In this document: positions 44,300 to 53,128 of the stretch, one piece after another
Numbering within the stretch: position 1 is the first letter of the stretch
Layout: each line of letters begins with the position of its first letter
Origin: an uncultured Eubacteriales bacterium
Lineage (GTDB): Bacteria > Bacillota > Clostridia > Oscillospirales > Acutalibacteraceae
Assembly (NCBI GenBank): GCA_934630515.1
Contig: CAKTVV010000009.1
Span: 38,052 to 102,051, forward strand
Reading direction: 5' to 3'
Length of the DNA: 64,000 nt
Program-made: the position numbers and the translations under genes
The notes under the pieces: generated by a model
What the model was told of the DNA's origin: nothing
What the model saw: the letters and a program-made list of their open reading frames with translations, nothing else
The model's database searches: none

Positions 44300-45676
44300 T
44301 CATGTATGCGCCCGGGTCTCCTTTCCTACGACCGGCATCAGCGTCAGCAAAGCAATCAGGTTCGGGAACGCCATCAGTCCGTTGCACAGCTCCGCCAGAT
44401 CCCACACGAATCCCACCGGCAGGAATGCGCCGACCGCCACCGCCAATATATACGCCGTCCGAAACAACGGCAGCCACCTTCGCCCGCACAGATACAAAAA
44501 GCATTGCTCTGCATAATATTGCCACCCGATGATGGAGGAGAAGGCAAAGAAGATCAGACACGCAGCTAGCAGTGCCCCCGAGACCGCCGTCGGCAGCGGC
44601 AATCCCCATTCCCATGCCAGCGCCGAGACACCGAACCCCTCCGCCGCAGGAAAGCGCCACGCATCGGTCACCAGCAGCGTCAGCCCGGTGAGCGTACACA
44701 GCACCACCGTATCGATAAAGGTGCCGGTCATGGTCACCAGCCCCTGCCGCACCGGATCCCGGGCCTTGGCGGCAGCGGCGGCAATAGACGCCGACCCCAG
44801 CCCCGCCTCATTGGTGAAGATCCCCCGCCCGATCCCCAGCCGCATGACCGTGCGCAGCGTGACACCCGTACCGCCGCCCAGCACCGCCCGGGGCGCAAAG
44901 GCACCCCGGCACATCAGCCCGATGCTGCCGGGCAGCGCCCGCCAATACCGCACCAATATCCACCCGGTACACCCCACAAACAGCGCCGTCATCACCGGCA
45001 CCAGCACGGTCGATACTCCGGCGATCCGATGCACACCGCCCGTCAGCACCGCCGCCGTCAGACCCGCCGCTATCAGCGCCGTCGCCACCGTGACCCAGGT
45101 ATAGTCCATGCCGCCCCGGGAAAAGGCGATATGCTGCCGGACGGGGTCCAGCACCCGTTCTGCCGCCGCAGCGATCCCGTTGACCTGCGTGACCGTGCCG
45201 ATCCCCAGCAGCCCGGCCAGCATGCCGAACAGCGCAAATGCTCCGGCCAGCGGCTTCCACCGCTCCCCCATACCCAACCGGATATAGGCAAAGGGACCGC
45301 CGCAGGTGCAGCCATTCCGCTCCTGCCGAAACCGCACCGCCAGAAAGCCCTCGGCGTAGGTGGTCGCCATCCCCACCACCGCCGCCACCAGCATCCAGAA
45401 CAGCGCCCCCGGTCCGCCCATGGTCACCGCCGTCGCCGTCCCGATGATATTCCCGGTGCCGATGGTGGCGGACAGCGCCATGCACAGCGCTCCAAAGGAG
45501 CTGACCTCGCCGGGGGCGTCCGGCTCCGACTGCACCGTATACCGCAGCGCCCTTCCCAGCCGCCGCCACTGGATCCCCCGGGTCGCCGCCGTCGCATATA
45601 CGCCGACCAGCAGGATCAGAGCGATCATGCCGACACCCCACACCTGCCGATCCAAAAATGCGATCCATTCCGCCAT
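44300..45676 (-). CDS. Alanine/sodium symporter family transporter (AGCS)
   Basis: The 458-residue protein has about ten membrane segments and the family sequences ALSATIGTGNIIGTATAVTMGG near residues 68-90 and GIGRGIFTNEAGLGSASIAAA near 285-305, which mark Na+/alanine-glycine symporters. It would import alanine or glycine with sodium. I chose the ATG at 45676 because a G-rich ribosome site is six bases upstream. It lies 52 bases after a DeoR regulator on the same strand and may share its transcript. Confidence 0.92.
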   Translation of the reverse strand: MAEWIAFLDRQVWGVGMIALILLVGVYATAATRGIQWRRLGRALRYTVQSEPDAPGEVSSFGALCMALSATIGTGNIIGTATAVTMGGPGALFWMLVAAVVGMATTYAEGFLAVRFRQERNGCTCGGPFAYIRLGMGERWKPLAGAFALFGMLAGLLGIGTVTQVNGIAAAAERVLDPVRQHIAFSRGGMDYTWVTVATALIAAGLTAAVLTGGVHRIAGVSTVLVPVMTALFVGCTGWILVRYWRALPGSIGLMCRGAFAPRAVLGGGTGVTLRTVMRLGIGRGIFTNEAGLGSASIAAAAAKARDPVRQGLVTMTGTFIDTVVLCTLTGLTLLVTDAWRFPAAEGFGVSALAWEWGLPLPTAVSGALLAACLIFFAFSSIIGWQYYAEQCFLYLCGRRWLPLFRTAYILAVAVGAFLPVGFVWDLAELCNGLMAFPNLIALLTLMPVVGKETRAHT

Positions 45677-45728
45677 ATCCATCCCCCCGGAACAGATATA
45701 TTCCGGAGACCGCCTGTCCTACGCCCGG

Positions 45729-46475
45729 TCAGCGCCCGCTGCCGCCGATTTTTTCCGTCAAAGCCGGCGGCAGCGGCTTTTCACACACCAGATCGGTCAC
45801 ATCCTCGACCCGGCACAGCACGTCGATATAGGCTTTTCCCAGCTTGCTGCTGTCCAGCAGCATCACCCGCCGCTTGGCCCGGGACATCATGACCCGCCGC
45901 AGATTGTTTTCTTCAATAGAGGAATCGCTGAATGCGCCGTCCTCGGTGACTCCACGGGCAGAAAACAGCAGCAAATCCGCATTGACTGAGGACACCATCG
46001 CCTCGGCGTGCCGCCCCACATACGCCATGGTTTCGTTGATCATCTGCCCGCCGGTGCAAAAATTCTTGATCCCCATACGTCCCAGCGCCAGCGAGGTCTT
46101 GGCTCCGTTGGTGATAACGATCAGATCCTTATGCTCCGCCAGATAGGGCAGCACCGAAAAGGCACTGGTGGAGCCGTCCATCAGGATCACGCTGCCGTCG
46201 TGGATCAGACCCGCCGCCTTTTTCCCGATGACACTTTTCGCCGTGCCCTGCACCTGCTCCCGCAGCGAAATGGCAAACGCCTCATCGGCAGCATTCACCC
46301 TCGCCGTCACCCCGCCGTGGGTACGGATCACCAGCCCCTTCTTCGCCATCGCCGTCAGATCCCGGCGCACCGTCGGCTCGCTGACATACAGCCGTGCCGC
46401 CAGCTCATGGACACCGATAAACTCCGTCTCCGACAGTACACTGAGAATCTCTTTTTCCCGGTCATGGTAGCTCAT
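45729..46475 (-). CDS. DeoR/GlpR-family transcriptional repressor
   Basis: The 248-residue protein has the N-terminal winged helix (YVSEPTVRRDLTAMAKKGLV, with THGG following) and a C-terminal sugar-phosphate-sensing domain with DGSTSAFSVLPYL and LLDSSKLGK. The family responds to phosphorylated sugars or polyols. It is divergent from a glycerol-3-phosphate dehydrogenase-like operon across a region packed with TTTGATCG-like sites, so it most likely controls that operon. GGAGG precedes the ATG. Confidence 0.92.
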   Translation of the reverse strand: MSYHDREKEILSVLSETEFIGVHELAARLYVSEPTVRRDLTAMAKKGLVIRTHGGVTARVNAADEAFAISLREQVQGTAKSVIGKKAAGLIHDGSVILMDGSTSAFSVLPYLAEHKDLIVITNGAKTSLALGRMGIKNFCTGGQMINETMAYVGRHAEAMVSSVNADLLLFSARGVTEDGAFSDSSIEENNLRRVMMSRAKRRVMLLDSSKLGKAYIDVLCRVEDVTDLVCEKPLPPALTEKIGGSGR

Positions 46476-46493
46476 ACAATGCCCTCCTGCTCA

Positions 46494-46610
46494 TTTGATC
46501 GCATTCGCCCATATTTTCGTTCATTATTTGATCGTTTGATAATCTGCAGCGGAAATTATTGACACTTTCGATCAATTCGGTATCATTATAAGCGGTATTC
46601 AATCATTCGT
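46494..46610. promoter_or_regulatory. Operator cluster and divergent promoter region for the DeoR regulator and glp-like operon
   Basis: Copies of TTTGATCG occur at 46494-46501 and 46527-46534; CGATCAA at 46569-46575 is the inverted form, and related TTCGTTCA and AATCATTCG elements lie nearby. On the plus strand TTGACA (46559-46564) and TATCAT (46581-46586) form a promoter with a 16-base spacer, and the inverted operator-like copy sits inside that spacer. Repression by the adjacent DeoR protein is an inference. Confidence 0.6.
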
Positions 46611-46632
46611 CAACCCAAGAGGAGGAAAAACC

Positions 46633-48081
46633 ATGACCGAAATGCTGGACGTTGCCATCATCGGCGGCGGTGTGGTGGGCTGCGCCGTGGCCTACACCCT
46701 ATCCCGCTATCATTGCCGGGTCGCCGTGCTGGAAAAGGAGAACGACGTCGCCACCGGCGCCACCCGTGCCAACAGTGCGATCATCCATGCCGGATACGAC
46801 CCGCTGCCGGGCACGCTCATGGCACGGCTGAACGTAGAGGGCTGCGCCATGGCGCCCCAGCTGTGCGCACAGCTGGATGTTCCGTATGAAAACATCGGCT
46901 CGCTGGTGCTGTCCTTCAGCGAGGAGGACGACGCCACGCTGCAGACGCTGTATGAGCGGGGCAAGCAAAACGGCGTGCCGGGTCTGGAACTGCTGGACGC
47001 AGCACAGGTACGGGCTATGGAGCCGCAGCTCGCCGACACGGTGCGTGGGGCGCTGTACGCCCCCTCGGCAGGCATCGTCTGCCCCTGGGAATATGCGCTG
47101 GCTATGGGCGAGGTCGCCGCCGAGAATGGGGTGGCATTCCATCTGAATTGCGCCGTGACAGCAATCACACCCGCCGACGGATACTACCGCATCACCACCA
47201 CCGCCGGGGAGTACACCGCCCGGTATGTGGTCAACGCCGCCGGCGTGGAAAGCGCCGCCATCCACGAGATGGTGGCAGCGCCGGATTTCGTCATGCAGCC
47301 CAGCCGGGGGGAATACTATCTCATGGACAAGGCCGAATGCAGCCGGGCGCACCATGTGCTGTTCCAGTGCCCGTCGGCACTGGGCAAGGGCGTGCTGGTG
47401 TCCCCCACGGTTGACGGCAATCTGATCGTTGGCCCCAGCGCCATTGCCGCCGCCGAGGCGGAGCGGGTCAACACCACCGCCGACGGGCTGCACGGGGTAC
47501 AGCTGGCTGCCGCCCGCACCATCCCCACCATCAACTATCGCAACACCATCCGGGTGTTCGCCGGTATGCGTGCCAACACCGACCGGGAGGATTTCCTCAT
47601 CCGGGAGGCTCGTCCCGGCTTCATCGATCTGGCGGGCATCAAGTCTCCCGGGCTGTCTGCCGCTCCCGCCATCGGAAAGTATTGCGTGGAGCTGCTGCAG
47701 GGCGCCGGATTGACCGCCGCCCCCAAGGAAGACGCCGTCACCACCCGGCGCAAGACCCGGTTCCGCCGCCTGTCGGCAGCGGAAAAAGCGCAAAAGATCG
47801 CTGAAAATCCCCTGTACGGACGGGTCATCTGCCGCTGCGAGACCGTCACCGAGGGCGAGATCGTGGACGCCATTCACTCCCCCATTCAGCCCCGCACGGT
47901 AGACGCTATCAAGCGCCGCACCGGCGCCGGCATGGGACGCTGTCAGGGCGGCTTCTGCAGTCCTCGGGTGGTGGAGATCCTGTCCCGGGAGCTGGGCTGC
48001 TCCCCGTTGGAAATACAGAAAGACACCCGGCACAGCATTATACTGGATCGGGAAACCAAGAAAGGAGCGGCACAGGCATGA
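46633..48081 (+). CDS. FAD-dependent glycerol-3-phosphate dehydrogenase-like protein with C-terminal [2Fe-2S] domain (GlpA-like)
   Basis: The 482-residue protein has an FAD-binding motif VAIIGGGVVGCAVAYTLSRY at residues 7-26 and the GATRANSAIIHAGYD segment of the DAO superfamily. A C-terminal BFD-like domain follows with cysteines CRCETVTEGE near residue 397 and CQGGFCSPRV near 437. This layout matches the GlpA-like proteins of Firmicutes that oxidise glycerol-3-phosphate anaerobically. The stop overlaps the next gene by four bases. Substrate identity is inferred from operon type. Confidence 0.88.
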   Translation: MTEMLDVAIIGGGVVGCAVAYTLSRYHCRVAVLEKENDVATGATRANSAIIHAGYDPLPGTLMARLNVEGCAMAPQLCAQLDVPYENIGSLVLSFSEEDDATLQTLYERGKQNGVPGLELLDAAQVRAMEPQLADTVRGALYAPSAGIVCPWEYALAMGEVAAENGVAFHLNCAVTAITPADGYYRITTTAGEYTARYVVNAAGVESAAIHEMVAAPDFVMQPSRGEYYLMDKAECSRAHHVLFQCPSALGKGVLVSPTVDGNLIVGPSAIAAAEAERVNTTADGLHGVQLAAARTIPTINYRNTIRVFAGMRANTDREDFLIREARPGFIDLAGIKSPGLSAAPAIGKYCVELLQGAGLTAAPKEDAVTTRRKTRFRRLSAAEKAQKIAENPLYGRVICRCETVTEGEIVDAIHSPIQPRTVDAIKRRTGAGMGRCQGGFCSPRVVEILSRELGCSPLEIQKDTRHSIILDRETKKGAAQA

Positions 48082-49340
48082 ATGACTATGAGCTGATCGT
48101 TGTAGGCGGCGGCCCCGCCGGACTGGCGGCGGCTTGCAGCGCCTGGGAGCAGGGGCTGCGCCGCATCCTCATCGTGGAGCGGGATCGGGAGCTGGGCGGC
48201 ATCCTCAACCAGTGCATCCACAACGGATTCGGGCTGCATCACTTCAAGGAGGAGCTGACCGGACCGGAATACGCCGGACGGTTCATTGCGCAGCTGGCGC
48301 AGACCGGCGTGGAGGTGCTGTCCGACGCCATGGTGCTGCATATCACCCGGCAGCGGGAGGTACACATCGTCTGCACCGCCGGCTATCGGGTGCTGACCGC
48401 CGGAGCGGTGGTGCTCGCCATGGGCTGCCGAGAACGCACCCGGGGCGCCATCGCCATCCCTGGCGACCGTCCCGCCGGGGTATTCACCGCCGGCACCGCC
48501 CAGCGCTACCTCAACATGGAGGGATATATGGTGGGCAAGCGGGTGGTCATTCTGGGCAGCGGCGATATCGGGCTGATCATGGCACGCCGCATGACCCTGG
48601 AGGGCGCCGAGGTATTGGCGTGCGTGGAGGTCATGCCCTATTCCGGCGGCTTGACCCGGAATATCGTGCAATGTCTGGAGGACTATCACATTCCGCTGTA
48701 TCTGTCCCACACCATCACCGAGATCCGGGGCAAGGACGGACGGGTCTGCGGCGTGACGGTGTCGCAGGTAGACGAACGCCGCTGCCCCATTCCCGGCACG
48801 GAGATGGAATTCGACTGCGACACGGTGCTGCTGAGCGTGGGGCTGATCCCCGAAAACGAGCTGACCCGGGAGGCGGGTATCGCAATGGATCCCCGCACCA
48901 ACGGCGCTGTAGTATATGAAAACATGGAGACCTCCCTCCCCGGCGTATTCGCCTGCGGCAATGTGGTACACGTCCACGATCTGGTGGACTTCGTCACCGC
49001 CGAAAGCACCCGGGCCGGTGCCGCAGCCGCCGCCTATGTGCTGCACGGCGACCGGGAAAACGCTGCGGTGCTGGAGCTGAAAAACGGCGACGGTGTGACC
49101 TATACGGTGCCCCAGCGCCTGCGCCCCGCCGGCATCGACAAGGCGGCAGAGATCTTCTTCCGGGTCAACCGGGTCTGCGGCGCCAGTGCCATCGTGGTGA
49201 CGGCGGATGGACGGGAGTTGGCTCGGTTCAAGCGGGAGCATCTGGCGCCCGGTGAAATGGAGCATATCCGGCTCCCCAAAAAGCTGCTGGAGGGCGTTGC
49301 CGCCCCCATCACCGTTTCCATTGAGGAGGGAATCGCATGA
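48078..49340 (+). CDS. NAD(P)/FAD-dependent oxidoreductase, second subunit of the glp-like operon
   Basis: The 420-residue protein has LIVVGGGPAGLAAACSAWEQ at the N-terminus, a second nucleotide-binding motif VVILGSGDIGLIMARRM near residue 157, and the FACGNVVHVHDLVD motif near the C-terminal part. It belongs to the two-dinucleotide-binding flavoprotein group. In Firmicutes it follows the GlpA-like gene and is thought to pass electrons to NAD(P). It overlaps both neighbours by four bases, suggesting a complex with fixed stoichiometry. Confidence 0.88.
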   Translation: MNDYELIVVGGGPAGLAAACSAWEQGLRRILIVERDRELGGILNQCIHNGFGLHHFKEELTGPEYAGRFIAQLAQTGVEVLSDAMVLHITRQREVHIVCTAGYRVLTAGAVVLAMGCRERTRGAIAIPGDRPAGVFTAGTAQRYLNMEGYMVGKRVVILGSGDIGLIMARRMTLEGAEVLACVEVMPYSGGLTRNIVQCLEDYHIPLYLSHTITEIRGKDGRVCGVTVSQVDERRCPIPGTEMEFDCDTVLLSVGLIPENELTREAGIAMDPRTNGAVVYENMETSLPGVFACGNVVHVHDLVDFVTAESTRAGAAAAAYVLHGDRENAAVLELKNGDGVTYTVPQRLRPAGIDKAAEIFFRVNRVCGASAIVVTADGRELARFKREHLAPGEMEHIRLPKKLLEGVAAPITVSIEEGIA

Positions 49341-49690
49341 AAGAGCTGATCTGCATCGTCTGTCCCAACGGCTGCCGTCTGCAGGTAGACGAGGAGCACG
49401 GCTATGCCGTCACCGGCAACCGCTGCCCCCGGGGCGAGGAATACGGCAAAGCCGAATGTACCCATCCCACCCGGGTGTTGACCTCCACGGTCGCCATTGC
49501 CGGGGCGCTCCACCGGCGCTGCCCGGTCAAGACCGCCCATGCCATCCCCAAGGAGGCGCTGTTTTCCGTCATGCATCAGCTGGACGAGGTGCGCCTGACC
49601 GCTCCCGTTCATGTCGGTGACATAGTGCTGGCAGACGCCGCCGGCACCGGCTGCCCGGTGATCGCCACGAAAACCATGGAGGCGCTGTAA
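49337..49690 (+). CDS. DUF1667 small iron-sulfur-type protein
   Basis: The 117-residue protein starts MKELICIVCPNGCRLQVD and has further cysteines in NRCPRGEEYGKAECTHPTR, a pattern suited to metal or cluster binding. DUF1667 proteins accompany the GlpA-like and flavoprotein genes in many Firmicutes. It overlaps its upstream neighbour by four bases and its stop shares a base with the next start (TAATG). Its exact role in the dehydrogenase complex is unknown. Confidence 0.85.
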   Translation: MKELICIVCPNGCRLQVDEEHGYAVTGNRCPRGEEYGKAECTHPTRVLTSTVAIAGALHRRCPVKTAHAIPKEALFSVMHQLDEVRLTAPVHVGDIVLADAAGTGCPVIATKTMEAL

Positions 49691-50484
49691 TGGAGGCACT
49701 AAAACAGAAAAAGCTGTTTCTGCTGGATATGGATGGGACACTGTATCTGGGAGAGCAGCTGTTTGCACAGACCAAGGCGTTCCTCCGGCAAATTCGGGAA
49801 AACGGCGGGCGCTATCTGTTTCTCACCAACAATTCTTCCAAAAACGTCCATGCCTATGTAGAAAAGATGGCCCGGCTGGGGATCCCCGCCACAGAGGATG
49901 ACTTTTTCACCTCGGCTATGGCGACGGTGCTGCATCTGCAGACCCATTATGCCCGGGATATCGTATATGTAGAGGGAACGGAATCCCTGCGGCAAGAGCT
50001 GGAGGCGGGCGGCATCACCACCGCCGCCGCTCCCACCGACGCAGTGACCTGTCTGCTGGCGGGCTATGACACCGAATTGACCTTCCGCAAGCTGGAGGAC
50101 GCCTGCATCCTGCTCAACCGGGGGGTCCGGTACCTTGCCACCCATCCGGATATGGTCTGCCCCACCGAATATGGCTCCGCCCCGGACTGCGGCTGCGTCT
50201 GCGAAATGCTCTGGCACGCCACCGGGCGCCGTCCCACGGAGGTCATCGGCAAACCCCAGCCCGCCATGGCACAGCTGGCAATGCAGAAATGCGGCGCTGC
50301 GCCGGAGGAAACGGTGATGATCGGCGATCGCATCTACACCGACATTGCCTGCGGCGTCAACGCCGGCATCGACACGGTGCTGGTATTCAGCGGCGAGACC
50401 ACCCGCAGCGACTGGGAAAAAAGCGCCGTTCGCCCCACCTATACCGCCGCCGATGTGGGAGAGATCCTGACCTATCTGCAATGA
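49690..50484 (+). CDS. HAD-IIA family phosphatase (NagD-like)
   Basis: The 264-residue protein has FLLDMDGTLYLGEQ (motif I, nucleophile Asp), LFLTNNSSKN (motif II), a IGKPQPAMAQLA lysine motif III and MIGDRIYTDIACGVNAGIDT (motif IV), with the C2-type cap of the NagD/AraL group. It dephosphorylates small sugar or polyol phosphates. Being translationally coupled to the glp-like operon suggests glycerol-3-phosphate or a related metabolite as substrate, but this is an inference. Confidence 0.92.
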   Translation: MEALKQKKLFLLDMDGTLYLGEQLFAQTKAFLRQIRENGGRYLFLTNNSSKNVHAYVEKMARLGIPATEDDFFTSAMATVLHLQTHYARDIVYVEGTESLRQELEAGGITTAAAPTDAVTCLLAGYDTELTFRKLEDACILLNRGVRYLATHPDMVCPTEYGSAPDCGCVCEMLWHATGRRPTEVIGKPQPAMAQLAMQKCGAAPEETVMIGDRIYTDIACGVNAGIDTVLVFSGETTRSDWEKSAVRPTYTAADVGEILTYLQ

Positions 50485-50520
50485 GAACCCGTCCCTCCCA
50501 CCAACCCGCTACTGACAGAC

Positions 50521-50559
50521 AAGCCCGTTCCGACACAGCCGTCGGGACGGGCTTTTTTT
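50521..50559 (+). terminator. Rho-independent terminator after the glp-like operon
   Basis: A 14-base stem with one wobble (AAGCCCGTTCCGAC paired with GTCGGGACGGGCTT) and a 6-base loop runs into a T7 tract. Confidence 0.92.
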
Positions 50560-50569
50560 CTTCAAGCCT

Positions 50570-50598
50570 GTCACACTCGATGCGGACGGGCATACACT
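50570..50598 (+). promoter_or_regulatory. Candidate sigma-E sporulation promoter of cotJABC
   Basis: CATACACT at 50591-50598 matches the sigma-E -10 consensus CATACANT, with GTCACACT 13 bases upstream as a possible -35 region. The cotJ operon of Bacillus subtilis is known to be sigma-E dependent. Confidence 0.55.
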
Positions 50599-50631
50599 GA
50601 AAACAGAATTTGCAGAAAGGAGTCTGGTCAA

Positions 50632-50799
50632 GTGAACAAATCGATGCAACCGATCCCCAGCGACGCAGTCGTTGCCATGGCGTATATACCGTGGCAGGAG
50701 CTGCAGGATGTGTACGAACCGGAGGCAGCGCTGACCTTCGGCACGCTGTTTCCGGAGCTGAACAAGCCCTTTACGGCAGGAGGGAAGCGGAATGGTTGA
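50632..50799 (+). CDS. cotJA: Spore coat-associated protein CotJA
   Basis: This 55-residue protein was translated by hand from a GTG at 50632, with AAAGGAG nine bases upstream; an in-frame ATG at 50644 is possible. It contains VVAMAYIPWQELQDVYEP and GTLFPELNKPF, the conserved CotJA core. CotJA is part of the spore coat inner layers with CotJB and CotJC. It overlaps cotJB by eight bases. Its start codon and small size make it easy to miss. Confidence 0.9.
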   Translation: MNKSMQPIPSDAVVAMAYIPWQELQDVYEPEAALTFGTLFPELNKPFTAGGKRNG

Positions 50800-51055
50800 G
50801 CGCAAGGACATGGAGCGGCGTATATCCGCCTATCAGTTTGCCCTGTACGATTTGAGTCTGTATCAGGATGCCCGTCCCGACGACACCGAGGCACAGCAGC
50901 TGCGGATGGTGTATACCGACAAGCTGAAAAAGCTCATCGACTGCTACGAAAAAGAGTATGGCCCCTATATCCTCACCCAGAGCGATGCCACCGAAACGTG
51001 GCGGGATTGGGTGGAAGACCCGTGGCCGTGGGATAACCCGAAGGGAGGCAACTAA
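50792..51055 (+). CDS. cotJB: Spore coat peptide assembly protein CotJB
   Basis: The 87-residue acidic protein contains AYQFALYDLSLYQDARPDD and a C-terminal WVEDPWPWDNPKGGN, the characteristic ending of CotJB. It helps assemble CotJC into the coat. An AGGAGG box within the end of cotJA precedes its ATG. It is followed three bases later by cotJC. Confidence 0.95.
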   Translation: MVERKDMERRISAYQFALYDLSLYQDARPDDTEAQQLRMVYTDKLKKLIDCYEKEYGPYILTQSDATETWRDWVEDPWPWDNPKGGN

Positions 51056-51058
51056 GCT

Positions 51059-51667
51059 ATGTGGCAATATGAGAAGAAACTCCAGTTCCCGGTCAGCATC
51101 AAAACACCAAACCCGAACATAGCCCAATGCGTCATTTCACAGTATGGCGGGCCGGACGGCGAGGCGGGCGCTGCCATGCGCTATCTGAGCCAACGGTATA
51201 CCATGCCCTACCCGGAGCTAAAGGCCATTTTGACCGACATCGGCACGGAGGAGCTGGGGCACCTGGAGATCGTATCCGCCATCGTCCATCAGCTGACGGA
51301 TAATCTGTCGATCGAACAAATCAAAAGCAGCAGCTTCGCCCCATATTTCACCGATCATACCGTGGGCGTCTACCCGGTGGCAGCCTCCGGCGAGGCATTC
51401 AGCGCCCTGACCTTCCAATCCACCGGCGATCCCATCACCGATCTGCACGAGAATCTGGCAGCCGAGCAAAAGGCCCGCACCACCTATGACAATCTGCTGC
51501 GCATGGTGGATGACCCGGATGTGCGGGAACCGCTGAAGTTCCTGCGGGAACGGGAGATCATCCATTATCAGCGGTTCGGCGAAGCGCTGCGCCTGCTCAC
51601 CGATCGGCTCAATTCCAAAAACTTCTATGCCTGCAACCCCGGATTTGACAAAAACTGCGGAAAATAA
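51059..51667 (+). CDS. cotJC: Spore coat manganese-catalase-like protein CotJC
   Basis: The 202-residue protein starts MWQYEKKLQFPVSIK and has ferritin-like helices with the metal ligands expected in dimanganese catalases, for example TDIGTEELGHLEIVSAIVHQ and REREIIHYQRFGEALR. It probably breaks down hydrogen peroxide at the developing spore. Together with cotJA and cotJB it shows that the organism sporulates or derives from a sporulating ancestor. Confidence 0.95.
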   Translation: MWQYEKKLQFPVSIKTPNPNIAQCVISQYGGPDGEAGAAMRYLSQRYTMPYPELKAILTDIGTEELGHLEIVSAIVHQLTDNLSIEQIKSSSFAPYFTDHTVGVYPVAASGEAFSALTFQSTGDPITDLHENLAAEQKARTTYDNLLRMVDDPDVREPLKFLREREIIHYQRFGEALRLLTDRLNSKNFYACNPGFDKNCGK

Positions 51668-51685
51668 CCGCATGAAAGAACGGAC

Positions 51686-51716
51686 AAAAGCCGCTCCCCA
51701 CCGGGGAGCGGCTTTT
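51686..51716 (+). terminator. Rho-independent terminator after cotJC
   Basis: A perfect 14-base stem (AAAAGCCGCTCCCC and its complement) with a 3-base loop ends in TTTT. Confidence 0.9.
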
Positions 51717-51873
51717 CCCTGTCGAGCAGCCATTGTCGGTTCTATACACCCCGCCGCCCGGACGGAAAGCCGCCCTTGACAACCGTCCGGATCCATACAG
51801 TTCTTTCTCCGGCTCTCGACTCACAAAGCGGGTGTGCCCCGTTCTGCGACCGAGGGAGGGTTGGAGCCGGCTG

Positions 51874-52083
51874 TCACAGCTGCGGTTTCAGCAATCTTTT
51901 ACAGCTCAAATCCATTCCCAGTGCGCCCAGAGGGGCGGTTATCAAAATTCCAAGCACGGCAACCGAGAGCACGATTTCTCCGCAGGAAAGTCCCATCGCC
52001 AGCGGCACGGGGCCGATCGCCGCCTGCACGGTCGCTTTCGGCAAATAGGCGATCACGCAGAAAAGCCGATGCCCTCTGCACAT
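51874..52083 (-). pseudogene. C-terminal remnant of a cation:proton antiporter
   Basis: The minus strand encodes LFCVIAYLPKATVQAAIG followed by PVPLAMGLSCGEIVLSVAVL and LITAPLGALGMDL, which closely resembles the last two membrane segments of CPA-type sodium or potassium/proton antiporters. Nothing upstream in this frame encodes the other ten segments, so only a fragment of about 65 residues remains. It lies between cotJABC and recombinase debris, as expected at a site of past insertion or deletion. Confidence 0.7.
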
Positions 52084-52158
52084 AAAATGCAGAAGTCATC
52101 AGCTCTGATAGCGGTTTCGGCATACGCCGTGGGAGAACTTCATTCCCTATGCTGTGTA

Positions 52159-52494
52159 TTATATCACCCTATTTGGGAAAAAACAAGCTCTTTGTCTTGT
52201 GGTTCTGTTGTCCATCCGCCTCACAACAAAAAAGATTATCGGACTTGCCCTCCTGCGCCGTGTGACGATAGACATTCGTATCCAGACCGCCAGACCGACG
52301 CATTTCCCGTCGTCATAGCCGCTGAGAAATACGCTGTCGGGCATGGAGTCATAATCGTAGCTGCCTATTTGAAGCAGCGTTCTTCCCGAAATATACTCTT
52401 CAAAAATATATTTGACGATTTTCGCCTCTTCCGCATTTACCGAATACTCAAACTGATGTTTATTGTAGCCAAACAAAATAGTCCTCAATTCCAT
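52159..52494 (-). pseudogene. Truncated recombinase-domain partner protein
   Basis: From the ATG at 52494 (GAGGGAGG upstream) the frame encodes LFGYNKHQFEYSVNAEEAKI and VKYIFEEYISGRTLLQIG, the typical recombinase domain of serine-recombinase-associated proteins. The sequence after about residue 45 does not continue the family and becomes arginine-rich, which suggests a rearranged or frameshifted 3' part. The start overlaps the end of the fragment upstream. Confidence 0.6.
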
Positions 52495-52769
52495 GCTATC
52501 GCCTCCCTCAATTTCAAACCGCAGCAAAGCACAAAAGACGTCTTGCTGTCATCCTCAACGATTACCTTTTCAACTACTGCGTCAAACAATTCAAAATCAA
52601 ATTTCAGAATAGCCTTAGGTGCTGAGGACAGTTTATTTCGAAGCATCCTGATATCGTCAATACTTTTTTCGTCTTCGTCCTCACTGAGCAGTTTGTTTCT
52701 TCTTGATCTCAGTTTATTGATTTCTCTTTCCGACTTTGCGCATTGCTCAGCAAAAGAGATTTTCTGCAT
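52485..52769 (-). pseudogene. C-terminal coiled-coil fragment of a large serine recombinase
   Basis: The 94-residue frame encodes a charged coiled-coil (CAKSEREINKLRSRRNKLLS) followed by ILKFDFELFDAVVEKVIVE and GLKLREAI, which is the usual C-terminal tail of large serine recombinases after the zinc ribbon. The catalytic N-terminal domain is missing, so this is a decayed fragment. The base composition is more AT-rich than the flanking genes. Confidence 0.65.
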
Positions 52770-53128
52770 TCAAATCTACTCCTCTTAATTCGTAGACTAC
52801 ATCCGAAAAAAGCTCTTCAAGTGAAGTATGCAAAGCTCCAATTAAAGCCTATTTAACGCCCGGCATCGCAAAAGCTACACTAAGTAGCTCGCTCCCGGTT
52901 TGCCCCCAAAACGCCCCGAAAAGCCGTTCGCAAAAAATGAAAAGTGCCGCAGGATTTTCCATCGTGCGATACAAATTAACCCCGAAAAAACGCCTAAATC
53001 AAGGGCTTTTCCGGGGTTTTCACTATTTTTAACGGTTTATCACGTCTTCGCCGTCCCGTTTTCATTCTTCATGAATCCTTACATTTATTCAAACGGTGAC
53101 GACCATTCCACATATGTTTCCGACAAAG
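52770..53128. other. Gene-free stretch next to recombinase debris
   Basis: No supported gene is visible. An imperfect CCCCGAAAA/TTTTCCGGGG hairpin lies at 52980-53016 and is followed by TTTTC. This may be an old element boundary. Confidence 0.5.

Noticed and set aside
51733..52788. 351-codon plus-strand frame across the debris region
   Set aside because: Minus-strand fragments in this region match known families; the plus-strand product has no recognisable domain or ribosome site.
52980..53020. Terminator-like hairpin
   Set aside because: It has a bulge and no adjacent plus-strand gene to terminate; kept only as a note in the gene-free stretch.
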